A stretch of DNA of 64,000 bases from Ptychodera flava. Taxonomy: Eukaryota; Hemichordata; Enteropneusta; Ptychoderidae. Location of the stretch: assembly GCF_041260155.1 (NCBI RefSeq), contig NC_091940.1, forward strand, positions 32,419,841 to 32,483,840, given 5' to 3'. Every line of letters starts with the position of its first letter. Positions within the stretch are counted from its first letter, which is position 1. The position numbers and the translations under genes were made by a program. A model generated the notes under the pieces. That model worked only from the letters and a program-made list of their open reading frames with translations, did not search any database and was not told the DNA's origin. Positions 36,370 through 48,600 of this stretch are shown here, piece by piece.

Positions 36370-36670
36370 CATTATGCAAAATAAGAATAAAATATATACA
36401 AAATAAGAATAATTCAGCAACACACAGAACAAATATCGCTCGAACTGAGATTCAGAGACAATGTATGATTTTCATCGGAGCCCAACACGAGCTTAATAAA
36501 TTCATATCAAACATAAAAAATACATCCTACTCTAGAATTTTCGAAAGCTCTTCTCAAAAAATCACATCTTTAGACCTCATTATCTGTGAAGGTCATCGAT
36601 GCAACAAATTAACATTCTCGACTTAAGAACACACACACAAAACCATCAGATAACAGATTGCAGTTCATGC
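36370..36670 (+). mobile_element. Penelope-like retroelement fragment (reverse transcriptase part)
   Basis: The plus-strand translation includes HELNKFISNIKN, then ITSLDLIICEGHRCNK, and a little further on THTKPSDN. This order resembles the conserved stretch after the catalytic motif in Penelope-like reverse transcriptases (FLDLxIYKG...THxKPT). Only this small, decayed piece was recognised, nested inside the 4.4-kb element. The assignment rests on remembered family consensus. Confidence 0.45.
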
Positions 36671-36784
36671 AATCAAACGGCAACATTCAATGATTTCTTA
36701 AAGGCGAAACATTACGATAAATTAGAACAATTATGCCACAACAATACGATACAAAACACAAGATTTTTTTCGAGATAAAAGTAA

Positions 36785-37058
36785 AGTAATGGAGTAAAAA
36801 TAAAAAGTAAAAGTAATTCTAGATCTTGTTTGATTATTCTAACTTTAGAACAATCGGATGACATTTAATTGTTATTCGATTTTCATTGAATTGCCTTCGA
36901 AACCTTGGAATCGCAAAAAGTAAAAGGGAACCAAAACATTTTCAGGTCCCCTATAGGCAGATCAAAACTTTCAAGTGCTCCTCTACTATCCCTCAAAATT
37001 TCGATTCCACCCCGAATTCATCCACCCCTCACCACCATTATTTGTGAACGTAGCCTAA
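36785..37058. mobile_element. Old Harbinger-like remnant (right end)
   Basis: Matches the right 270 bp of the 16164-17827 element, with TTCTAGATC, CCTATAGGCAGA and GAACG(C/T)(G/A)GCCTAA blocks in order and many substitutions. It is the oldest of the three copies seen. Confidence 0.7.
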
Positions 37059-37863
37059 TCACATACATATGAAACAGAAATATGAACGTTACACCTATGC
37101 CAAACAAAACGTTCAACAGCTCGATCTCCGATTTTACATGAGCATCCACAAACACAACCAGACCGAAACGGTAGACATTCTAGCTTCCTTACTTGAACAA
37201 ACTTAACGTCAGTGAAACAACGTGGTAAAGTAGTGCACACGTTTCACAACCGAAAATGAATTTTAAGCGACTTATGAAGACAACTCTATTCTCGAAAGGT
37301 AGCATCAAAGGATCGCAGTATCACAGTAGTCTTTCCACTCCAGTGCGGGTTCAGGGCAGGATACGTAAATTGAGGGTACGTCTCGCCATGGCAAATCAAC
37401 AGTTTACACAAAACAGCCAAACATAACATACACAAAATTCAAACAGCTATGAGATATGAACGATGTGTGGAGTTTGCTTTCTCTCTACAAGTCACCAGTT
37501 GTGTCTGCTGTCAAATTAATCTTCCATGCACAAGGAAGCTATAACTGTGGCAACCCTTTTACTCATGACAAAACTGTTTAAGAAGAGGATGATAAATTTG
37601 TAGAATGACTAGATGTACTGGAAATGCATGACACTGTATATATCGCCATGAATGACTAAGGATCATGAATCATGCCATAACTTTGATTACAGCTTACTCT
37701 CACACATTGTTTCGGCTACATAGTTACTTTTCAACAACTACAATAGTGTCGTTCATGGGTTCTTTCTTTATGTTTGGACTTAATAGTAATTGGTGATATT
37801 TTCCTAACACATCTTGACGAAAAAATGTCGGCGTTCAAATCATTGACCATATATGTTAAAAAT

Positions 37864-37865
<2 letters not shown>

Positions 37866-37949
<84 letters not shown>
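37866..37949. repeat. (TA)n microsatellite, ~84 bp
   Basis: Pure TA repeat in the middle of the 4.4-kb foldback element. Confidence 0.97.
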
Positions 37950-37951
<2 letters not shown>

Positions 37952-39629
37952 TAGTGCTGTTGCCTTGGTTACAACATTACAAGAAAATGTTGGTATACTT
38001 GAGTAACATTAAAAGGTTTTCATATGCTGTGAATGTGTATATTGTACTCCATACAAAGGGCATGTTTGGAGAAACACTCTCTGACCTATAAAAACTAGAC
38101 ATCGGTATCGGATAATAATGCACACAAGAAGAGCTATTCATATGTTTTGAAACATACATTAAACAAACAAAATATTCATTTCCAGACCTCATTTCAGCTG
38201 TATGTTCTCCGTGTTCTATGCACTTTTTGCACATCATAATGCATGTGGTTGCATTGATACTGCTGTTAAAACTTAAAATACCGTTATTCAAAAGGGGGAA
38301 ATAACTTTTTTCACTACAAATACGAAAAAATTTCAGTAAAGCCACTTTCTATATCTCTTTGGATGTCAATTTTGTTTTTTACATGCAAATACTTTTCATT
38401 TGATATATCACTTGATAGTTTAGAAGTATGTTTAAAATAATTAATGAATTTTCTAATTTTATATTGCATTTATGCAAATTGCTTACCTATGTGAATTATG
38501 CAAATTAAGGAATACGGCCTTACTTGATAGTTCAACATCATCAATTTTCTTGAAGTAAAGATAATAAGCTTTAAAATGACGTATGATGTGGCTGTGTGAT
38601 GTGGCTGTATGTGATGAAATATTTATAATATTGTCATTCAAAAGGGGAAATAATTTTTCAATATAAATATGAAAATATTTCAGTGAAACCAATTGAAATA
38701 TCTCTTTTAATATCCATTTCGTATTCTACGTGCAAATATCTTTCATTTGATATATCACTCGATAGTTTAAAAGTATGTTTAGAGTAGTGAACAATGAATT
38801 TGTAATTTTATATTGAATTTATGCAAATTGGGTACCCTTATAAATTATGCAAATTAGGGACTATGGCCCTATTTGACAGTTCAACAATGTCAAGTTTCTT
38901 GTAGTAGAGATAATAAGCTTTCAAATGATGTATGATGTAGCTGTATGTTGTAGCTGTATTTGTTAAAATTTTTAAAATATTGTTATTCAAGAGAGGAAAA
39001 TATTATTTTCAATATAAATATGAAAATATTTCAGTGACATCAATTTAAATGCGTCTTTGGATATCAAAGTTGTATTCTACATGCAAATATCTTTGATTTG
39101 ATATATCACTCGATAGTTTATAAGAATCCCAGAGTAGTTGATAATGAATTTCCTAATTTTATATCACACTTATGCAAATTGGATACCCGTGTGAATTATG
39201 CAAATTGGGGGGGGGCTATGGCCCTAATTGTCAGCTCCACATCGTCAATATTCTTAAAGTTGAGATAATAAGCTTTCAAATGACGTATGATGTGGCCGTA
39301 TGTAAGGTGGGTACATTAAACTCCTAAAATAAGGCCCTTTTTGTGGATTCGCCGCTCGCCTATAAGCTGAATATTTGGAAAATACTATAGAATCTCGCAG
39401 AACAGGAAGTTGTAACTTGGACTGTTTTATATTGTCAAGCATGTTTGAGTGTGAGCTCTGTTGTTCCACACACATCTACTATCTCGCAAGTGTTTCCTTT
39501 GAACAAGAAATGGCTGTTTTATACAGATATGCAGGTGTAACCGCGCATGATCATGACTCCTTACGTTTGCAATACGGTAGTCATTCACTGAAATCCGAAA
39601 GTCCATCCCATTCTAAATTTAATAGCCGT

Positions 39630-39655
39630 TTTACTACACCAAGATGGCTGCCCCC
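39630..39655 (+). promoter_or_regulatory. YY1-like motif at the PIGU start codon
   Basis: CAAGATGGCTGCC overlaps the initiation codon and fits the AANATGGCNGC YY1 consensus that often sits just downstream of transcription starts in animal housekeeping genes. It also gives a good translation-start context. Binding is inferred. Confidence 0.45.
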
Positions 39656-42600
39656 ATCATCGTGATCGGGTTGCTGGGTATTTCAGTTCGTTATCTGCTT
39701 ATAAATTCCCCTCTCGCCGATTGGTTATCCAACAGGGTGGAAATAGTGACACCGATCACATGCTGGGACGGAGGTGAATATTCCAAATCAATTTTATCTG
39801 TAGGAAGTGAAAGCAAACTCGGAGTTCTCGCTTGACGCATGCACTGGCGAAGGACTCCGCGCTCCGCGGGCAGCCGTAGGCAGGGTGCCATGCCCATGTC
39901 GCGATGTCGCAAGGTTGCAGTAATAATGCTTTCAATCACGTGGCCTTACCAAAATTTCAAGCTCCTATATGGTATACTAAGCTAGCTGACCAAGCTACAG
40001 TGGCATCGCCTCGTGTTGCTATTCTTGATAATTAAAAGCAACACCTGTGTACCATGGGACGTCACGCGATGCCCGAACAAGTTTGTAGCATTTGATATCG
40101 CCTGACCCCTGACTGTTTCGACCCACCAGCCCTGGTCACCTCAACCCCTCCACTGTGGTCACCTCGACCCCTTTAAAACTTTCCTTCGTATTAGGAAAAC
40201 TTGTATCATTTATCTCGAAAGTACATCATCAATTATTCCTCATACTACTTTGAAGGACTATTGTAATATACTAGGAAGTTAGTAAAGCCGGGAACACACC
40301 ATGTGCCAAAAATAGGGTGACCAGACGATTTTTAAAACTGTAATTTTTTGCCAAAATCTTGATGGCACCTGTTGAAAGTGTTGGTACAAAGTCAAAATAT
40401 GAAAAGATAATTTGGCTAATAAGCATGATCACAATTTGGCAGCCTCTAGAAAATCAAAGTTTCCAAATTCTTTCCCCGGGAATATTGTAATGAGGAATAA
40501 TGAGGCAGTGTGACCAAAAAGCGGATCAAATATCGTTAAAATGGCTCAAAGATGACTAACTGTACAATAATGAGTCAGGTGAAAGGTACATTGATAGTTT
40601 CCAAATCATTTCTGTGAGAATATTGTATGTGAGAATATTGATGACTAACTGTACAATAATGAGTCAGGTGAAATGTACCGCACATTGATAGTTTCCAAAT
40701 CATTTCTGTGAGAAATTGTATAGGTTGATAAGTCCAGTGAACGAAAATGGAAGATTGTCCTCACGCTGACCTTTGTGTTTCCAGTATCATGGATACAAGC
40801 CATTGTTTCTGGTCAGAGACCGGTGCGCACGGATGAAAAAGCACGTTGTTCAAGTACGGCACTGTTGCGAACCTTACTTCCTGCTTTGGGAAATTTGCGC
40901 TGCATAGCTGAGCCGTTTTAGAGCACAAAACAAGTAGAAAAATATCTAAGGTACAAATTGCCCGCATGGCTATTCCTTCCCTTCTTGGAAAATGATGCCA
41001 AAAGTCATAGACGTTACAAAGTAAAACTTTCGTCAGCAGTTTCTCGGAAGAAAAAAGACCTTTTTAGGAAATTTTTGCACTCATCTTGACTTCCTAGTCT
41101 TCACAACATTCACTGTGAAATGCAACTGTTTCCGTTCACGCGATCTCTCATAGCGACCGTTCGAGTGCGAGTAGACGACTTCCAAGATGGCATCCCTTCT
41201 GACGTTTGTTGACAAAATGTGTTCATAAACTTCAAGATTTTCACGTCATTACCTTGTTCACAGACATAAATGTGCACTACTGTTGCATACTTAAGGTGAA
41301 TTTGTACAATTTATCACTACCTGGGTTCCCCTTTAAGCCTTTGATTTCGCGCATTCACTCTCAGAAAACTTGTGTCAGCCCCATTGTAGGGAATAGGAGG
41401 GCCTCTCGTCCGGTCACCCTACCAAAAACATCCATGGCCAAGCGTGGGCAAGAAAGATACATTGTACGTGACCACAGCCCAATTGTCGCCACAAACTATG
41501 CACAGAGGCTGGGCCGTAGAGCCTGCATTTTGCGAATCAAAACAGCTAAATTATTGATTTGAATTAGCCATGATTCTATTCTATTCTATGCAAGTTGCAT
41601 GATATATTCAGTAAAATGCTGTCATGTAACAAGAAAAGTGTGACAAGGTTAAAGTGATGCGTATCGGGTCGAGGTGACCATAATTAGCGACAAGAGGGAG
41701 TGAAATACTGGAGTTGAAACGGATAGGGGTCGAGGTGACCTGCTGCCATTGCTATAACACACCTGCACATGGGGTGTCCAATGTGGTATGCCCTTTTAAT
41801 GCTTACTCTAACGCTGAACTCTCCAAGCACCTTTGCCACATGACAGTTCATTGCCAGGCTCAATCGTATAGCTCTGTACAAGATGCATGCATGCCACTGA
41901 CAAAATTTGTCTGCACTTCAGGCAGACGTGTCCGATGAAAATTATCAAATTATTTAAAGTTTTGGCTACTGTCCCTTTAATGCTTGCAGAAATGAAAATA
42001 TCACACAGAAAGGCCTCATTGTGTCACTTATCACACAAAATATGAATAATTTTCTGTTTGTCATTTCAATTTTTCCACAGTTGTGGAAGGCCTGGCTCTG
42101 TATGAGAATGGCATTTCCCCATACTCTGGTGATGTGTTTCATGAGGTGAGTGTACCGATACATTTGTGATTCATGTCTGTCTGTCGACAGTCTGTTCATC
42201 CTTTGATCCCTGTTTGTCTGTGTATGATTTTTAGATAATTGAGTGCAATGTTTGAAATTTTGTTGTCAATGCACAAAGTAATACCACTTTAATAGACCAT
42301 GTTCCGAACCGCGCGAGACATTCCGAGATATCGCGAGAATATGTGGTTCGCAGTGGACGTGTTCTCGCAACACAGGACAAACTGCGTAAAACAGGACAAG
42401 TCGCTAATTATGTTAAACACTGCATAAAATATATGAAGTTGCAATCTTTGCTCAGTTCTGCACTTTTTCTAGTTCCATACAAAGTTTGACTTGTATTACT
42501 AAGCTGGAATCCTGTTTCTGCGGGCATGTATTAAAGTCTCGCGAGATCTCGCAATCAGCGGAACATCGTCTATTGTGTTCGTCAAGTAATGGTAAAATTT

Positions 42601-45600
42601 AAGTTTCCTACTTGAATTTTCTAAAAAATAGACTTATATATATGTACCGTACAAGGATGTGTGCACAAAGTATGCAAGAAAACATTTGTTGCATGACCGT
42701 TGTTCAGGCTTTTACAAGGGCACACCATTTAACTGTACAATCTCAGTCTACAAAATCTTGGCGGAAAGTTTGTAGACCCTGTGGTTTTACTGATGTTGTG
42801 TTCCCCTGTGTATTAACCTAAGGAATTGTATGAAGGCACTGCAAAACATTTCTGTGGTTCACAAGCTGTTTGCCTGTCTAACCAGATCTTGAGTTCTTCT
42901 GATAAATGTTTGCTGTTTTTGCCTTTTGTACAGACTCCCCTGACATTGTTGATGTTCCACTACATGAAGAACATATCAGCCGAGTTGATACCCATTGCGT
43001 TCATCATTGTTGATGTGTACATTGCATGGCTACTTAGGAGCATCACAGTGCTGTCTTCAAGACTACTGGTGGGTTGCAATTTCACTGTATTGTTGACATG
43101 TAATTTATTTATTGACAATGCAGCACAATGCTGTTCCTTAAAAGTGGCAGTAGTGCATGTATAGTGTAGAATTTTTCCTGGTATGTATTTGAACCTGTAT
43201 CCAAATGTTCCTGTATAAGGTGTCTGACACCATATGGAAATATTTTAGGGTTTTTGCCATAGGCAGTCAGTAGAATAAGAACTATTTTGTACTGTCTATG
43301 GTTTGACCAACGGCTAGTGTTGTGACATGTAACATGGAGATACTACATTTTACCGATGTCAAACTTTATAGTGAACACATCAAAGTTGGTGTAGAGACCA
43401 GCAAAGATACAATGAATGTAACAGGGTGCCTTTTTGTGTACAGTAGTTCTGAAACTGACTCAGCTTAGAAATTTCCTGAAAATTTCCAGGTTTCTACCCG
43501 ATGCAAAACACATGTGAAATAAAAAATTCTGGAGTTAAAGGGAACACTCCTGAGTCAGTGGTGTGTCATACCATATGCCCTCTAACTCACAGAAGCTTTC
43601 AGTCAGCTTTGAAATATTTGGTGTTAGTCCCATACAGTATACGTAGAGTACAATGGTTGCTTGTATTCGAGTGCATACCATGGGTATTTTCACTGCAGTG
43701 CAAATACCAAATATATTATTATTAGCACTGGTAACCGGAAATATGTTTGTTTGTAAACAAATATTATCTTGGAAACAAACCAAAAATAGTCATCTGCATG
43801 GGCGAGAAATAACATATCGATATAAAATATTCCACAGACAATAGCTATGACAATTCTTGCTATCTAATGAGTCTTTAAAGGTAGGGGAATCGATCCCAGG
43901 GATCGAGTTTGTTCTAGTCAGTAAGAGGATTATAAAGGTGTCATAGCCTGTTGTTTTCCATTGAAATTGTAATCTAGTAAGTAAATTTCCTGGCAAGACA
44001 ATCTGGCGCCTGAACCATGCCTTTAATGAAAACATGTTGTTTTGTGCTCTTCTTTCCAACCATGATTGCAGTCAAATGCAAATGAGTTGTAACATATGTG
44101 ATAATAATAGAACCCCACGGCAAGACAACAAGCACACCATACTTGGGGTATTTGCAAGAGTGCTTACATTGTATTCTGTTGTCCTTGCATGAGCATATAG
44201 CGAGTGCTTGGAAGGTTGCAGAATACACCACAAGCTCTCATGCAAATACCACGTGTACGTTGCCCTTGCACTGTCTTGCCATAGGGTTCTGTCATAATAT
44301 GTAAAAGTTTCTGGCACCACCACTTGAGTCCATCGACATCACCTATTCTCAAATGTACTCCCTCTATGGGTAAACACTTCTAACCCATAACTGTGAGTAT
44401 CTTGATCCAAACACAGCTCGACAGGCAAGTCCAGATGAGAAAGAGATTTGCAGATGATATTGATAGCATACTTATCAAATTATCCAAAGTAAGGGAGCTG
44501 CCAGACCAAGTTGCTGCATTGTAAGTATAAGAGTGTATACCCTAAGTTATTTGGATCGCAGATAGACTTAGACTTTAGTGGTGGTCAATGGAAATTAGAC
44601 TGCTCTCATACATGTGTGATGACCTTTCACAATTTGAGAGGCCAAAAACTTATTGACACAGACATACTCATATGACAAGATATGTTTATTGTTTCCCAGG
44701 AATAGACATTTGCTTTTCCTTGCTTTTCAAAGCAATGTTGCCAAATGCCCATGTTTATATCCTGTGTACATACATCATACACATGTACTTTTTAAAGTGG
44801 TAAACAGACACCCTAAGCAGAGATTAATTATTTGTCATATTGTATTGATTTGTTAGATATTTATTGAATCCATATACCATAGCAACATGTGTCGGCAAGT
44901 CAACTATATTATTGAACAACTTGGCAATGGCCTTGGCACTTCTCTACACCTTAAAAGGTAAGATTTTCCTTCACGCATTGTCTGTGTCTTCAGCAAGACC
45001 ATTAGGGGAAGAGTGCATCAACTTGCTGTGTACCTGAAACCAGAGTTCCTAGCTCATAACTTGGGTCACAAATAAAAGACAAGTAATCCTTAGAATAGTT
45101 TGAGTTTGACTGGATGCCCTATGTTGTGAGTTCGAACCCAATTGAAAACTAGCTGTATTTCATTCAAAGAAAAAAAAATGAAATTTCCCGTTTCTAAATA
45201 TTGGCTTCAGCTTTTTATTGGAACCCCTCATTACTTGACCACATAATGCTGTTAGCCCCGGCCTGTAAACACTTTCAAATGAGCTTCCTTGTTTAACTTA
45301 CAAACTGATTTAATCAGTCAGTCAACATCTCACGATATACTAATTGTCTGAAAGAAAGAAAGGGACGCAACATTCAAAACCTGTGTCCAGAAATTGAGCT
45401 ATTCCAATAAGGTACAATCATAAATCAGTACGATTTCACTAACAGTGTCTGCAATGGCTAGAGGAAGGTTGCACGACAATAACAGATATTGAATGTGATT
45501 ATAGGGGCTAAATATTGATATTTTGAAACTTCAAACCCCCAATTTTCAATTTTGATGTGTTCAGAAAACTGTTTGTAAAAATTTCGTGATAAATTAGTTA

Positions 45601-48600
45601 CGTTCAATCCATGGACAACGCGACTGTATTTCGACATGTATGGTGCTTACATATCGGACATGGGCTGTCTCTGTTTGTTGCTTTTGACACCTTGTATCGT
45701 ACGGTGTGTTAACTTCGCCAAGTTTGTAGTGCCCGAAATAGCTTCTACCGAAAAAAAACAACACTATTCATGACAGGACAGCAGCGTTACCTGACTTAAT
45801 ATGCGGTGGCATGACTTGTAAAACGCTATCAATACAGAGCGAAGTGAGTGCAATGAACAGCATGTTATTAAATGTCTGAAAACTGAGGTCGTCTGAAAAC
45901 TGTCACACTGAATGTACACCTGGCAACTAATATATTATCTTATCTTTGATTGGGAAAAAATTTCATGTGGTGCTGTTTACCCGACCTACTCTAATTTTTA
46001 CCAGTTGATCATAAACTTTTCAAATCCATTTGTAAATGCAAAAGTGAAAACGTAACATAGAAATGATGCAAAAATTACAAATCAGCAAGAATGTCAGTGA
46101 CATCTATAGCATCATTCATTGTTGCAAGCTACAAATAAGCAACATGAAACAGCAGCTTGCAATGTCCATGATGTGCACTGGGTTTCATTCAGCCAATCTG
46201 ATCATGTACATGGAAAAAAACTTAGTTGGCTGCTGTTTATTGCAAGCTGATTTGCAAACAAATTATTCAGGGATGTCACCCAGGTATTTCTTGTTTTCCA
46301 GGTGTTTTCTTGTAAGGACAATCCAATCACTTTGTGTTGAATGTGCCAGTGATATTGCTGGGCTGTTGCTTTAAGTGCAGCAAATTAATATCAATTTTGT
46401 ATGTTAGAAACCCTTTGAGCGCCAAAGTCAATTTTTGTCCCCCTTATAAATTATACCTCAGTCAATTTTTGTCAGATTTTTGCCAAAATTTTGATAAAAA
46501 ACTGAGGCCAATGAAATGTTGCGTTCATTAGGTTCAAAATTATCAGAAAAATTACAGAAAAGTTCTTAAAAATTGTTAAAATGTTGGACTAACATTTTGG
46601 TGGGCAAAAAATACAGCACTCAAAGGGTTAAGCTAAAAAGAATTTTGCCCTGAAATATGTTTGCTTCAGTTGTGAGCGATTGTAAGAAGTTTCAGAAATG
46701 TGAGAGCATGGAGACGCTTTGAAGGAAAATACCAAGTGGTTAGGGGTTTCAGATAAGGTATTAAGTAAAGTAGGAGGAGACCATTGATAGAAAAAACAGT
46801 TCTTTATGGGAAATATCACAGATATCATCAAAAAGATAGATGAATTTATTGATTTTCATACCCTTCCATATGCTAAAAGTAGACCCTTCAGTACTAGTAT
46901 TGCGTGTAAGCCACAAGATATTATATTTTGAAATATTGAGGTATGATATTAATTCCCTGATAACAAAGCAGAGAAGTGGGTTGTCTGGGAGCCTTCCTGT
47001 AATGTGAATTCAATCATTAAAAATAGATTAGTCCCTAGACTTGCTTCAAATATGTGGGAATATCAATGTCAAACCAGTAAATTCAAGCACTATATTCAGG
47101 CAGACAGTCAAGTAGATAGTGGGTTGAACACAATTGCTTAGCCAGCCAGTAACTGCTGCATATGTCCGAGAACAGCCAAGTAACTTGGGGCAGTCTAATT
47201 ACTAGTAGCCCCAGTTCATTGTTCGTCCTCTGCCATCAGGTCATATTGCTAAACACTAGCAAACGGTGACCATGATGATGTATTCAACATACCCCTATCA
47301 GGTCACATTGCTAAAAACTAGCAATTCAGCATACATTATTTCCGCTAATTTTTGATATTAATAGTCATGTTAATTAAGCTAATTTCCATAATTTATATAA
47401 CAATGCCTAATATGGATATTTGAATGCTGTGCAAATACATTCTTTTTTGTGGTTATTAACATGCAAATAAGTCGGCAAAAAGTGGGTGGCCCACCCTTCT
47501 AATCCCCATATTCAAAGCTCTGCATAGATGAACATGGATGATTTTACTATGACTCTACATAATAGCATGTGTCACACACGGTCTCCTGGTTACCTTGATT
47601 TTTATGCAGATTTTGAAGAGCTTACCTTGCAAAATGCATTCCATAGGCTTTGCATTCAAGTAAGACAGAAAGATATGCAGGTGTTTTTCGTGGCACTAGG
47701 TTTTCTGCTGAGGAAATTATGATACTGGATTTGAACTCAGTGTGTACCTTATCAGGCCACTTCGTATCAGAACCAAAATTTATACTGGTTTTGCATGGTT
47801 GAAAATGATGGTGAACTTGATTCAAGGTATCTGCACAAGTGGGCAAATCCATTTATATTTGGTTGTGGCAAGCACCAGTAATGAAGCAAAGTGATGCTAC
47901 AGACCAGTGTTTATATCAGTCAAATATGTATTCTCACGGTCCCTCCACAAATTGCCCACTACCAGTGGAATGGTTTGTAAAAGAAGTCCCTGGACCTAAG
48001 TCCATTGACTTTTTCTATGACCCATGACTCAAAATAATGAAATATTTTGTTTTCTCAGGTCACAGGGCGATCTCCACTCTTGCCATTGCCGTAGCAACAT
48101 ATCAGTCATTTTACCCAGGGATGTTGATAGTACCTTGTGCAATGTACCTTGCTCAGGTTGGTTTAAATAATCAAATCACCCCATGATTTCTTTTCAAACC
48201 TCGCTTCACAACTCAAGCATGACTTTTTGGATTTTTAGAACTCCAAGTCCCTCGTCTCATTGAGACTTGAATAGCTGCTTGTCAACATGGAATATTTTGG
48301 TGCAAAAATTCATGATTTACTGTGTAGTGCATAACTATATAGTTAGATAGAGCAAAGATAATTTGATTTGAAAGTTCATCACAGATAACGCATATTTTCT
48401 ACTAGTGTTACTTTAGTCTTTGCAAACTGTACTCCTTCAAGTTCAAAGAATATAGGATGAAGTGATATCTCATCCTGACGAATAGTTTACAATGATGACA
48501 TGAAGTTAATGAAATGTCTTTAAGGTAGATCGCACCTCGGGGACAGATATTCCGGCTTTCAAACTTTATCAATTCTATTCTGATCTGCCCCTTTTTGGGG

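Larger units (their letters stand above)
34923..39362. mobile_element. 4.4-kb foldback-type element with arms of tandem ~350-bp repeats
   Basis: Outer ends are inverted TAGGCGAGCGGC, followed by a shared GTGGGTACATTAA-type block. Direct TAA flanks it at 34920-34922 and 39363-39365. The left arm has four ~350-bp units marked by TACGTCATTTGAAAGCTTAT (about 34987, 35341, 35688, 36037). The right arm has the same units inverted (about 38571, 38919, 39275). The middle (36340-38290) holds a Penelope-like fragment, a Harbinger-like remnant and a long (TA)n tract. No transposase found. Confidence 0.8.

Noticed and set aside
40761-40967. Possible small secreted protein; a HPCAPVSD stretch briefly suggested a DUF3105-like domain
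   Set aside because: It lies within a TIR element, the motif follows the leader too closely for that family, and nothing else matches.
41180-41225. AAGATGGCATCC start context in PIGU intron 1, considered as an alternative first exon
   Set aside because: The frame stops after about 12 codons and lies inside the hAT-like element.
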